Below, one piece after another: positions 11,928 to 24,260 of a DNA stretch of 64,000 nt. The notes under the pieces are model-generated. The model did not search any database. It was not told the DNA's origin and saw nothing but the letters and a program-made list of their open reading frames with translations. Both the position numbers and the translations under genes were made by a program. The stretch is from Aquatica leii (lineage: Eukaryota; Arthropoda; Insecta; Coleoptera; Lampyridae), in contig CM069436.1 of NCBI GenBank assembly GCA_035610365.1, forward strand, positions 60,651,505 through 60,715,504, read 5' to 3'. The number at the start of each line of letters is the position of its first letter. Positions within the stretch are counted from its first letter, which is position 1.

Positions 11928-12489
11928 AGTCCTCGCAATTTAACTTTCGATGCACGTCATTAACGTCAGTGACGTAGTTATTCAACCATGTTGTCGGTAT
12001 TATCATGTAAACTTTCTGTTTTCGTACATTCTGTATATTATATTGCAACTTACGTTTTTGTTAAAAGATTCTACATTCGTAACAGGCGTACTAAGCTTAC
12101 GTTTTGAGGAGATCTAAGAACCTCGTTGTTAGCAACCGCTGTAGATATAGAACTAACTGTAGAATATATGTATTTATTTAAATATTATATAAAAGGGTAC
12201 CTCTCGCACAGCATTTACTAATATCAATAAACCACCATTATCTCGTCCAAGCTCAAAATAATACAGTTTTGTATCAAAAATAATTATAAAAAACAATGAG
12301 CACTCTGACGTAAAAAACACAAATTAAATTTGACAAATGCCAACAACGCTGCAACTGTAGTAAACACACCAACAACTTGAAAAAAAAATCCATCAGACAA
12401 TTCGGTATTTATTTAATTTTTACTATAAATAGGGTGGTATGAATTTTACGTCATTAATGACGTGCATCGAAAGTTAAATTGCGAGGACT
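11928..12489. mobile_element. MITE with about 36-bp terminal inverted repeats
   Basis: Starts AGTCCTCGCAATTTAACTTT and continues CGATGCACGTCATTAA; the end is the exact reverse complement over the same stretch (TTAATGACGTGCATCG, then AAAGTTAAATTGCGAGGACT). The element is 562 bp with no coding frame. The flanks (AAGTAT left, TTATTA right) give no clean target duplication, so the superfamily is not assigned. The near-perfect arms suggest fairly recent mobility. Confidence 0.75.
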
Positions 12490-13105
12490 TTATTATAATG
12501 TTAATGAGACCCATGCGTCTGTCTTTATACAACCAGTCCTTCAAATCTAGGCTGTGTGTTTGAAACATACACAATCGTTTTTAAGTACGAGACGATTTCT
12601 CACTTTTGATTAAATGGCAGTCATAGATGAGAAACCTAACTCACCTAAATATGATGTTACAACTTAAACCAAAATTTGTCCAGGTTATAGAAAAAAATTG
12701 AAGCTTCAACATTCTATCTTTTAGTATTTCAATAAATTTTTTTTTCGTTTATTGGTATTTCCACATGTTGAACGGATTCAATATTCATCTGTAACTGTCC
12801 ATTTTAAGAGGTAAAGCTTTTGACACAAAAGTTTCTCAATGTAAAAAACAAGGTCTTTATGTGGCCTTAGGTATTATTTTTTTTAATCTGACAATAAGAC
12901 TAGATTGATGGTCTGTCATAGCTTTTCACTATCAAATTTATTTGTGCGTTTCACAAAATTCTTGAATTAAGAAAATTTGAGGAAAATCAAAATCGTCTTG
13001 AACAAATTAACAAATAAACAACAAATTGAAACATAAAAGATTATTCTAAATATTGTTTAATGACTCTCTCCTTTTATATTCGTTATAGAAATTACCGATA
13101 TCGCG
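12490..13105 (+). other. Unassigned intron spacer
   Basis: AT-rich without coding signature; may include the 5' part of the hAT element that follows. Confidence 0.3.
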
Positions 13106-14640
13106 ATGTTTGACTTCAATAAAAAACTAAGCGGGTTCCAGAAAAGAAAACAAAATAAAGAAAAATTCGAAAAAGAAAAAAAACATTTTCGTAATATTCC
13201 TAAGTTTAAAATATATTTTGTCTCGTTTACGTCTACGTCTAGACCTAGTTATAGCTTGAGTCATAGTACTAGTAGTACTAGTGCATTAGCCAGTGGCAGT
13301 TGCAGTGATGCTTCTGATGACCGTCAACAGGCAACTCCAACAAACGTGTCTGACTGCAACGAGCTACTTGAAAACATTATTTCTTAAAACCTCGCAACAG
13401 CTACAAAAAGCGATTCTTTAAAAAATTCTGATTCTAATTCTTCTTTAAGTGACGATTCTGCTGTGTAGATGCTAGACGAAGTTATATTGGAGTACCTTGT
13501 TCAAAATGGCGTAAAACAAAATATTGATGCCAACCTTTCTTCTTCAAACCGCAGATAAAACTAGGTATATATCGCTGTTACTTTTTAACCGAATATTAAG
13601 CAATGGTAAAACACGACCTTGATCTTGGCTCATATTTTTGAAAAGCAAGAATGCAGTCTTTTGCGTCCCTTCTAAGATGTTTAGAAAATTGGGGTCGTTA
13701 GCTAATGAAGGGTACAACGACTGGAGAAACGCAGTTCAAAAAATAAAGGAACATGAAAATTCGGACAAACACAGGTCAGCACTTGCGACACTATTAGCTA
13801 GAAAGAATGCTAGCGGAAAAGTTGACAAGAGTCTTGTTCTTCAAACGGAAGAAAAAATAAAATATTGACATGAGGTTTTGAGGCGCATTGTAGCTGTTAT
13901 GAGGTCACTTTCTGCACACGGATTGCCGTTTAGAGGTTCCCATGAGATATTTGGATCAAAAAACAGTAGGACCTATGTTATAACCATACAATTTTTGACT
14001 GAGTTCGATCCTTTTTTGGACTTACACATAAAACGCTACGGTAACAAATGAAGTGGCACAACATCATATCTTTTGTCAAAAATATGCGATGAAATGATCA
14101 ATATCATGACAGAAAAGGTAATAAATACAATTGTGACTAAGATAAAATATACTAAATATTTCTCTATCTCTGTGGACTCTACTGTCGACATTTCTCATGC
14201 AGATCAACTTTCTTTTATAGTGAGATATATCTCTAAAGACGAATGTCTTGTCGAACGATTTTTGAAATTGATTTCAAATTGTGGCCATAAAACGGAAGAA
14301 CCGGCTAAAGTCATCCTAGAGACATTGAAAAATTACGATTTGGATACCGCCGATTACCGGGAGCAGTCTTACGACAATGCTAGCAATATGTCAGGTGTAT
14401 ATCATGGTTTAAAACAAGTAAACCCTCGGATAGATTTGGTTTCCTGTTCGACTCAATCACTGAATATTGTTGGATCCTGTGCAGCCGAATCTTGTCAACA
14501 TGCTCTATTTTTTTTTCGGTATTTTGCAGTCATTGTATAATTTTCTTTTTTGCATCAACACACAAATTGGAAATTTTGCTGTCAAAATTGAAGTAAAATT
14601 CAACAGTTATGAAGAGTCTTTCTCAGACAAGTTTGTCTGC
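13106..14640 (+). pseudogene. hAT (ZMYM1/DUF4371-like) transposase, relic
   Basis: Three plus-strand blocks follow the order of ZMYM1-like hAT proteins. 13106-13387 is an N-terminal region with a basic start and a Ser/Thr-rich linker. 13638-13868 has CVPSKMFRKLG, NDWRNAVQKIKEHENSDKH, i.e. the TTF-type zinc finger end. 14073-14540 has the DUF4371 catalytic part: FSISVDSTVDISHADQLSFI (first Asp), ETLKNYDLD and EQSYDNASNMSG, where DNASNMSG matches the usual QGYDxAxNMSG motif. Stops and frameshifts separate the blocks, and the element breaks off near 14650 before the C-terminal domain. Confidence 0.7.
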
Positions 14641-14769
14641 TCGAGCTGACGCCTGCCAAAGTCTATGTTGTTCCTGGGATGAGATCATAGCAGTTTTTTA
14701 GATAATTACCAATGATGCAAATGAAAAACCATCTACTCGCCCTGAAGCTTCAGGTCTTCGGAATTCGTT

Positions 14770-17056
14770 AGATTTTCTGTACCATTTATAATCACAAATG
14801 TATAACATTGTATTGCTCTATCACTAACCGTTTTAAAGATATTATCACTTTAATGCTGAAATAAAGTCAACTTTGAAGCGTCGGTGTCAGGGCTTTCATG
14901 AAAGTTTTTTAATTTGTTTTGTACCATCGATTACTGATAACAGTCGAGTTAGATATTAAACTTTTCGAAAAAATTGTAAAACTACATAGAAACATTAATT
15001 TTGCTCCGTTTCTTTTAATGTAACACCTGTATATTTTTTCATATTTGGATTCTAAGTACAATGTAAATACTAAATGATAATACGTTTCATAGACATAAAA
15101 CGAACCATTCTTGTGGAATTGACGCTTTTATGTGAAAATAATGAAAATATTCTAAGATAAAAAACTATTACGATAATAAAATTTAAAATCAGAGAATCAG
15201 GGAAGCTGGTCGCTCATAATAAAGATTTCTTTTGTTATTAGATTATTAATCGATTGTGAGTAAGTTTTGTGTTTTTGCGTAATCGTTTAAGGATGAAATG
15301 GTCGATATGATCTTTATTTACGTAGAAACTCATAGAAATGCTTTACTTGCTAGCCGATTGTATCGTGGACGATAGCCAGAAAGAAGACAACCTCAGAAAA
15401 AAATCGTTTAGGAATGTGGCGGAGAGATTTATTAATTATGGAAAGTTGCGTTATCTCAAACACTCTAAAGCTAATATGTAAATAAAGAAAGTGAATTTCA
15501 ACACAACACAAAAATTAAATGTTAAATCAACAAATAAACGTTTGAAACAACAGTTTGTGCACATTCAATACAAACAATAGTTTTGCAGAGTTGCCTTAAT
15601 GTGCATGCAATGTTAACTATTACGAGTTAATTCAATACTGCAATCATTTCTGTTCAACATTTAATAGTGATATTAATGTTGCCAATGATTTTTTTTGAAA
15701 AGGCTGCAGTGTTAAGTCAACATTTTTAGTTATTTATTTTTCATTTTAAGTAATTTTAAGTATTGAACGAATATGTTTTGTTTAACAAACCATAACTGTT
15801 GAGTTAATGGTAGAATATATATTCAACTAAGCACTAATTTGTTAATTCAAGTAATTTGTGGTTAACATTTTTATGATGGTTCATTTAAGAGTCTCTTTTT
15901 TCTCAGTGAAGTTGTTGCATCTTTAATAGGAAGTCTACAAATTAGTACCAGACAGTTAAGCCAAAATATAGACGTAAATATAAACACAGTGCGCAGTATA
16001 TTAAAAAAAATAAGTTCCAACTTTATCACATCAAATGACATCAAGCTTTAAGTGAAATAGATTTTTAAACTCGCGAATCTTTCAGTCAATGCGTAATTAA
16101 TAAAATTAACGAAGAGCCTAATTTTGTTGACAACATTTTATTTTCAGATTAGACAACGTTTCACAATATCTGGGAACATAAACATATTTATCATCATTAT
16201 TCAGTTAACAATCCACACATCTTAAGAGTGGTTGATCACTAGCACCGATTGTCAGTAAATGTGTCAGGTGGTATATTAAATTGTAATGTGATTGGTTCTT
16301 TTTTCTATGATGGAAGTCTTACTGAAGAAAGATATTTACAGTTTTTGGAAAACAATTTACCAGTACTTTTGGAAAATATCGAGCTAGAGAAAATTTGGGC
16401 GATGTGATTTCAACACGACGGCGCCCCTCTACACTACGCAATCAACGTTAGGCAATATCTTGATATAAATTATTCAATAAAGTGGATAGAACGAGGCGGT
16501 GTACAAAATTGGTTAGCTCGATCACCTGATGTTGCGTCTCTTGATTTGTTTCTTTGTGGCTACGTTAAAGAAAAAGTTTACCAACACTCACCGACCGGTA
16601 GCGAAGACATGAAGAATAGAATAACAACTGCATTTCAGTCTTCCTCAGATCTTGTTACGGGTAAAACATTCGTTTTTGGAGCGGGTTGAAATATGCACGG
16701 TCAGCATTTTGAATGTTTAGTTTAAGTATTAGATTTTTTTCGTTTGTTCTGTTAATTTAGTTTAAGAAATCGTTTTATTATTGCTATGAGTATTTTATCT
16801 TGCTTGGGTTGCTTTTTTTATGTTATTTATCTGCATTCACTATTTTCACATAAAAGCGTCAACTCCACAAGAATGGTTCGTCTGACGACTATAAAACTTA
16901 TTGTCATTTAGTATTTACATTCTACGTGAGCCCTGGCACCGTGGCTTTAAAGTTGACTTTATTTCAGCATTCAAGTGATAACATCTTTAGAACGATTAAT
17001 GATAGAGCAATACAATGTTATACAGTTTTGATTCTAAATGGTACAGAGAATTCTAA
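14770..17056 (+). mobile_element. Mariner-type relic within long inverted arms
   Basis: Left arm 14770-14897 plus 15054-15162 is the inverted complement of right arm 16836-17056. Good landmarks are GACGCTTTTATGTGAAAATA at 15121-15140 with its reverse complement at 16841-16860, and the shared AAAGTTGACTTTATTTCAGC (right arm, 16968) and GATAGAGCAATACAATGTTA (right arm, 17001). The right arm lacks about 155 bp present in the left arm at 14898-15053. The arms, together over 200 bp, enclose the broken transposase at 15289-16725. Confidence 0.7.
15289..16725 (+). pseudogene. Mariner-like (DUF4817-type) transposase, relic
   Basis: The start reads MVDMIFIYVETHRNALLASR, the N-terminal helix-turn-helix of this group. 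About 430 bp without similarity follow, then the second helix-turn-helix (SLQISTRQLSQN, NTVRSILKK), the first catalytic block (NILFSD then a stop), FQHDGAPLHY (second Asp), LARSPDVASLDLFLCGYVKE (third acidic block) and the C-terminal end QHFECLV followed by TAA at 16723-16725. Many stops; old and inactive. Confidence 0.75.
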
Positions 17057-18890
17057 AATATTAAAAAAATACAAGGTGTTCTATTTAAAAAAAAACATGT
17101 TTGAGTTGTCATATTTTTTGGAAACACTCTGTATTGAAATATTTTTTAAATGTAGGCCAGTTGATTATGTATTACCGTATCAAATTTCGCAGTGATGTGT
17201 CTAATAGTTAAGAAGTAATCCTCCAATTACATAGTAAATATACACCTCGTATAAACATGTAAGTTAAGCGTAAAATCCAAAAATTCGATAAATATTATAG
17301 CATTCTATTTAAAATAATAAAATGAGAGTTAACATTCGATATAACCGGTAATACAGTATAATTCAAAATGTTTTAGAATGAGAGATCAGAATAATTAACC
17401 ACAAATTATTAAAATTCAAATACCTGTATACAGAAAAAAAAACAAATCCTATGTATAAAAATAACATTAATTTATTTGGCGTCGAACAAAAGGCTATGCT
17501 AGAATTGTAATTACTGCACGTCAAAATGCCCCAGCTGCAAAAGTATTTAGGTATTTGATTAAAGCAATTTCAGAGAATTGTAACCATAGAACGCCAGAGA
17601 CGTTCACTTACATTTAATTTAGAAAACAACTGAGTTCTAACATTATTACAACAATGACAGGATATGGAAAATTATATTGCAGAGTTAATTATTGTTTACA
17701 ACAAACGCGTTGCAATTTTGCAATTAAAATGACAATAAAGGTGACAACGTCGGTTTTGATGCGATCGAGGCTTGATTCCATTGAGTCGATTCGGTCGAAT
17801 GTCAAGTTATACCTATGCTAAATATTGCAATTGAAAGTAAAAATGCTCGTGCAGTGTGTGCCATCGTTGATCATTTTTGTAATAATTCATAACTATAATT
17901 ATTCTATAATGTTTTAATGTACATTCGACTAAACAAAATTCTTCACTGAAGATTTACTTTTTGTTCTCGGTTCCATTACCTATGATAAATGACCCAATTG
18001 ACAAATAAACATAAATTTTCGATAAAATCGACAAAAAGCTGTTATTTTAATTTTAGGCAAATGGAAAGTATCATTATCTAAAAAAACATCTTTTTAATTT
18101 AGTTCTTATTTATATCGTATTAGCAAAGATCAATAAGCGTAACCATCTATATTGGATCGTTGTAATAGGTTGGTCGTTTTAACCAGGTTACATTGTAGCT
18201 TTTATTTTAATGTTAATTATATCTCCACGTCATATTTCTTAACTAAGTAATAGATTACATTTAATAATTGCTTTACATTACCACATCTAAATATTCTGCT
18301 TTCTTAGCTGACACAATCAAATTGCAGTTTTTGTATATTTATGCAATAAACGCTGCAAATCATTGTTACAAAACTCAAACTCCTATACCGCATTCGATAA
18401 TCGTATGTTCAATAGTTTCATTTTATCTAAAAAAATTGTAATATAAAATACAGCAGTATTAAAACATTGTTTTATTAACTTCCATTAAAAACTTTGTTTC
18501 TTTGATTAGTTCGATATTGATTCTTGCTTTTGTTGTATTAGTATTACATTTAGTATGTTTGTTTATTTTGAAATCGATATTACGTTAAGTAGTAATAAAT
18601 CGAACGTCCTTAAAGTATGTACCCTACATACAGAGCACTTGATATTTTTCTGCACTTGTTTTATTGTACGACTCTATTTTTTTATAGTTAAATCGTAAAA
18701 TCTTAGTAATGAAACTCAGTGGAGTGACATTTTTATAGTCCAGAAAACTTTTTCTTCTTTTTCAAAAATCGAAATAGCAATTGCGTTTATTACTTTGGTT
18801 CTTTATTAAATTATTAACATTTTTTCTTTAATTCATTTAGGTTTGTGTTAAACTTATTTACGTGTAGTAGTTATTTTTTAATTACGTTCA
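17057..18890 (+). other. Unassigned intron sequence
   Basis: AT-rich. The only less AT-rich patch (17740-17830, with repeated TTGATT/TCGATTC) shows no family signature. The last few hundred bases may belong to the non-LTR element below but contain no readable frame. Confidence 0.3.
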
Positions 18891-18891
18891 A

Positions 18892-19262
18892 GTGATATTT
18901 TACAGCGCAACAGATTTATATCAAACTAGACATGGAAATAACTTTAAGTACGAAATACATCGGCTAACATTATTTAGAAACAATCCGTACTACATTGGTG
19001 CTTTGTTATATAATGCGCTTCCACTCAGGCTTAAGTATCCTGTAAAAGTAATAAACTTTAAAAAAGAAATTAAACAATTGTTAGTTACTAATGCTTTTTA
19101 CTCACTAGAAGAATATTTCAGTTTTAGATTTAATTTAAAATAGTGTTTAGTTGTTAGAATAAAGGCATGAAAATTATTTAAGTTAAATTTTGACTTGTCT
19201 TATACCATTTGTCAATGGTCCACTGGACAAATAAAGAATTTATTTATTATTTATTTATTTAA
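18892..19262 (+). mobile_element. 3' end of a jockey/CR1-like non-LTR retrotransposon
   Basis: The frame 18892-19143 has YYIGALLYNALPLRLK, then FKKEIKQLLV and FYSLEEYFSF: the carboxy end of insect non-LTR reverse transcriptases (GxxxxNxLPxxIK, FKxxLKxxLL, FYSxxEY). It is followed by an untranslated stretch and the tail AATAAAGAATTTATTTATTA repeating TTTA at 19231-19262. A 5'-truncated insertion, usual for these elements. Confidence 0.7.
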
Positions 19263-20149
19263 GAAACAAGCCCGAAGGGCGAGGTTATTGCTAGCTGACG
19301 CTTTTAAGAAATAGCACTATACTAATAGTAAATTTACTGATGGAATGTAACAATTTTATGTTTCTTGGACTTTTTCAGTCGTTCTTGCACTCAGACAGCT
19401 AAAATAAACTAATTTCAAATAATGTAAAGAAATCTTTCAGATATATCACTCGATTTTGCAACTTTTCTGATTGTATCTGATAATAATCCATTATATTCTT
19501 GATTTACAATACAAACATAATAGCAAGTAATAGTCAATAACAAATTATAACAAAAAACAACTTTAATCAATTCGAGTTAATAAGAAAAGCAATAGTAAAT
19601 CAAACTAAACTTGCAGAAAGTAATTTAAACTATAATAGTGTTTTCTCTCAAAGTAATCACTAAGTGATAATTTGATTTGAAAGCTCTAGTTGGGCAAAAT
19701 GAAAACTAGAAATCCACATAAAACTAAGTGTTTAAAGTCAATTATTATATTAGAACGAGTACGCGACAGGTGGAAAAGTCATTTAAAAACTCTTGAAATC
19801 CAGTTAGAATTGAAAACAACGAAATTAAAGTTAATGTCAAATTTGACAGTTTTAGTAATAAATGTAGTACCAACATTATATTTCTGGTGATTTTTTTAAA
19901 TTTCTTTACTCTCGTCGAAAATTTCATAGCATAACTCACTCATATGCAACGCCCGGCTGTGCGGCCTCGCGTCGCATTAGCATTAGTTATGCTATGATAT
20001 ACTTTTCGACGCTCTCTTTTTTTATATCACAAATTTTTATCAATCAATGTAGTACATACACATATGATATTATCGCTACAAAAAACTTTCTCGTAGCAAT
20101 AGTACAAGGTTTTAAAAAGAGAATGTAAAATATACTATATGTGACATAA
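19263..20149 (+). other. Unassigned intron sequence
   Basis: A short motif, AAGCCCGAAGGGCGAGGTTA, at about 19268 and a GC-richer patch near 19950 (CGCCCGGCTGTGCGGCCTCG) stand out from AT-rich surroundings but match nothing I recognise. Confidence 0.3.
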
Positions 20150-20830
20150 AAAATGCAACACCAAGAAGACGTTAGAATTTTTGCACCAAACATAGCAGAA
20201 AGGTTTAACTAGTCAAAGGTAGTAATTGATTAAAATTTGAAAGAAATTAAAGAAAAGATAACGACATTTTCTATTAATAATGTGTTGAACCACCTCTATT
20301 ACTTTCACCTTCCGCGCCCTTCTTGTCATGGATTCCACCAGGTGGGCGATTTTTTTCTGAGGTATTACATCCCAGGCAATATGTAATGCATCTGGGTGAC
20401 CACGGCAAGATATTGACGTTAGCCACTTTGAAGCGCTCTATAGAATGCCTTCGATGTGGGGACGAGCATTATCCTGTTGGAAAATTGGGTTCTCCAGTTT
20501 CTTGAGGAATGGAAGAATATGGGGTTCTACCACTTCATCAACATATCGGTGGGCATTCATATTGCCTCGGATGAATACACAGTGTGGTGAACATGCCGCC
20601 CAACAGAAAACTGCGCATTGCGACTTTCTCCACGTCTACGTCTGACCACCATGCGACCATCGTGCATTCCCAAGCAGAATCGGGATTTGTCACTGAAAAC
20701 CTCTCTATGCCACTCCAAACGTTGCTGTCAATCACGAGCCGTCAGTGGAAGCATAAGTGATGTGATCGATAGGACTGCAAACCAAAAGTTCTAATTTGAC
20801 GGTAAACTGTACCGGACGTCCTTCGTATCA
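20150..20830 (-). pseudogene. Tc1-like transposase, relic
   Basis: On the minus strand from about 20745: LTARDRQQRLEWHREVFSDK, SRFCLGMHDGR, a VRRRRGESRN segment, and RHSIERFKVANVNILPW: the catalytic core of Tc1-like transposases (FSDESRF, RxxGE, LPWPxxSPD). The DNARPH block and the last acidic residue are lost to frameshifts. The sequence ACATAAAAAATGCAACACCA at 20144 may be the terminal repeat at the 3' end. Confidence 0.7.
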
Positions 20831-20990
20831 AAATTATTAATCAGCTATTGATCTTGTATTGTTAATTGCTTTTGCAAAACAACAGAACCTACATTGCTTA
20901 TCTAAATGTTTAATAAAAAACGTATCTGATGTCTAGATTCTATTAGAACATGAAGTCAACCCAAGCATGTGTATTATGAAAGTTAACAAC

Positions 20991-21395
20991 TCAATTTTGT
21001 GTGAACCCGGTTTCCTTCCTAAAAAGAGTATTCAGCATTCTTGCGTAGAAATCAGCGCCAAAAAACCAAATCTGCCTGATGATTAGATTTAGGGCATGTA
21101 GTTGTTGTATATGGTAAATGTAGAGCAGCTGCTTGTGGAAGATTCTCCAAACAGAATAAACACTAATTTCGAACCCGACTGATATTCTACCGACATTCGT
21201 CTTTAGACTATACTTTATCTGCGCTAAAATTTCTTCTTCTGCTCTAGGAGTAAATATCGATCTTGGTTTTCCGGATAAATAGTACTGTTTGCTCAATGAG
21301 ACGGGATCACGCAATCTTTGGTGAAATTTTCTAAACATTAAAGGTGAAGAAATCTGGCGATTTGAACAACATAATGACGTTGCGCTTTGTAACGA
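20991..21395 (-). pseudogene. Mariner-like (DUF4817-type) transposase N-terminal relic
   Basis: The minus frame 21338-20991 begins MFRKFHQRLRDPVSLSKQYY, then PRSIFTPRAEEEILAQIKYS and ISVYSVWRIFHKQLLYIYHI, the double helix-turn-helix and linker of the same transposase group as at 45878-46858. Upstream minus sequence (to about 21395) resembles the first helix-turn-helix. It ends in ARMLNTLF, before the catalytic blocks. Confidence 0.7.
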
Positions 21396-24260
21396 TACAA
21401 AATTCTGTAAAACAATTTTTAGTACATTTTCTAAATAATTTTTAAAATTGTGCGTAGATTTTCACTCACATTGTATGTCCTCCTCAAGTCCACGACGATG
21501 CGTACAATAATCTCCGCCACGAGGTTATGCAAGCAAAATCCAGAAAGACTATAAAATTGGCCACACGAGCTTGTAGAATAACTTTCTGCCGAGATCCGCC
21601 TCGGTGAAACTTCTCTCTATGGAATCAGTTCCCCGGATATCCAGAGATCTATTTTGAGAACCTTTCTTTGTTGTTCTGTAAACCGAATCTGATTATTGTT
21701 TTTTGGTTTTTTTAACGACTGCTATTACCTGGACCGCTTGAACGACCTGGAGATTTGTTTACCACGATTACGCTGCTATTCACCTGGACCTGCTTCATTC
21801 TTTTTCCGTCGAATCATTAAAATCATCACTCACTAATATGATGTGCAAGACGGTTGAATATGTGAAGTCGTGTATCTGTTTATTCTTGTCGGTAGTTGCA
21901 TAACTGCTCTAATACTTGTTTGTTTGCTAGACAAAAAACTGTTGACGACAGTTATTTAGATTTCCTGGCACTTACATGAAAGCCTTTACTTAGAACTGCA
22001 AACCTTTGTGTGGCTGGATAATTCCGGCCTAAGAGTTTGTATAGTTATTTGATTTTAGTCTCGTATGTCAAACGAAAACATCATGTAACTGGACAAGCTA
22101 AAAAATAAACAACTACCGTGAAGCTTCAATTTGCTATCGTGTCGCGACACTTGTTAAAATTGCCTGTTTAAATTTACTGAATTTATCGCATCTATTTATT
22201 TTTAGTTATAATTCAATTTAAAGTTTATTTAAGAAACACAAAAGATCAAAGTCCGACGTTGAGTTTTAGTGTTTGCTTGCACTCAGCTGTTTGTTTTCTT
22301 GTTTTCCGTTAGTACCCGTTCCTACTAATTAATATAAATTCACAGCACATTACCATTGGCCTGGAATTAACATTAAGAAGGCGTAGTAAAGTGATGCCAT
22401 ATTTTAACTTTGTTTTAATATTGACAGACAACACTTGCCGCAACTGCTTTACTTTCCTTTATTAAACTGTATAATTTGTATGGTTACTAAGACTTTTTTG
22501 TGTTTGTTATCGTTCATATTATTACTTCCCTAATTTTTTTCTTTAACAACCTGTATTATTGCAACAAAATCGGTTTCATACCGCTATAGCCCGTCTCATT
22601 CGGACAGATTGTCAGTACCGTATTGTTGCTGATATTATGTATTATATATATATTAATTCTTTTTCTTATTGTCTATTTCCTTTTCATTCCACGCATAGAA
22701 CAAAAATAGAAATCTTTAGGACAACGCTTAGAAATAACTGTCGTCATTATTAAGACGTCTTTTGCAAAATTTTCAACTTTCTATTTCTATTTGTTACTTT
22801 AAAACTACACAGAATGTAAAATCCGTTTTTATAGATATTAAACGCAACCATTATGATTGGCAGTCGTGTTTTTATGTGAGACGGATTCTCAACTAGTAAA
22901 AGAAAACTTGCAAACAAAAATGGTTTTAGAAAATTTAAAGTTAGTTTCTACGCAATGGCATGAGCTTAAAAACTAATTTATTTGAACTATTGATACGATT
23001 AGTATAAATAATTAATTTATTAAAACTAAAATTTAACCCAACGAACTAAAAAAAAATAACTAATTAACAAAAACAATTATTTAATAAATTTATATGTATA
23101 TCATTGTAAATGTAGGTTTAAAAAAACGTCCTTCGTTCTTATTTATGTAACAACGGCGCTTTCTTCTTTAAGACTACCTGACTTTTTTTATACTTTTGTT
23201 TTGTCTTCAACTAGAATATTCTGTTAGGTTCTTAAATTGCCTCAAACATTCTCATAGTTATAGAATGTGTCAATAATAACCATGATGTACTACACTGAAG
23301 CTGATTTAATAAACACGCTTTTTGTTTTTGTAAATCATGCAACTTCCGACTAAAGAATTCTCGCGATTTTTTTAATGATTAGTCTTGAGATGACACTTGA
23401 GCTTAGTTACAGAGACTGCGATTTTTCTTCATTCTTTTCTTGTATTAAAGAAAACACTTATCGTATTTACGATTTTTTTGTTTGCTGTTCTAACACTTGT
23501 CGATACTTGATCGTTCTTACTTCTGTATTTAATAAAAATCATTTCATTTTTAAGAAACTCACTAGATATAAGCGAACTAAACTAGTTCTACAAAGTGATA
23601 GTGCCATGTGTTTATTATCTGCTTTATTTACTTTTGGAACAAATGTTTGATAGTATGCAACGTACAAATCTAGAAAGTTCTATCAACTTTACCAAAGTTT
23701 TATACTTTTCTGTAATATTTTATGCACTGTTTCAAAATGTTCTAGAAACATTCCAGACCGTCCGCTCGCAGCGCACATAATTACTTTACTTTAGAGAACC
23801 GCGGGTCTCGTGAATATTCGTTATGAAGCATAATGAGTTTCGTTGAGCTCAAAAAAATTGTTTGTGGTGTCTGTCTAGTTATGAGTTTGCATATTGCCTG
23901 TCATTTGTTTATTAAAGAAATATAAGCGATCAAGTAGGTCTTATTAACCGTGGTTGAGTAGAGAACAAGTGATTAATTTATATTGCATTAGATCTAAAAA
24001 ATGCACAAAAATGTGTTTGTTTTTATATGTCAGCACGCATATATAATGTAATTTTATTAAAAATTAATTCGTAATCAAACATGGAAGCAATCACACAGCC
24101 TTCGTTACGTGAAAGGTGGCGATTCATTAATATTATATGTGCATTTTCATTACTAATTAGCTAACTAAACGAAGATGTATTAGTTATTGATCTTTTGCTT
24201 TTGGTGATTTGGCCATAATTTTATTTGATACATTATTTAAAATACGTTTTTTAATTTCAG
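21396..24260 (+). other. Unassigned end of tetraspanin intron 2
   Basis: 21470-21800 is less AT-rich and may be an old transposon piece (GTTGTTCTGTAAACCGAATC), but I could not read a family from it. 21830-24260 is AT-rich; open frames at 22559 and 23375 have no recognisable content. The acceptor TTTAATTTCAG ends it at 24260. Confidence 0.35.

Noticed and set aside
23375-23650. 91-codon open frame
   Set aside because: Cysteine- and leucine-rich but without motif, splice context or neighbours; fits chance in AT-rich intron.
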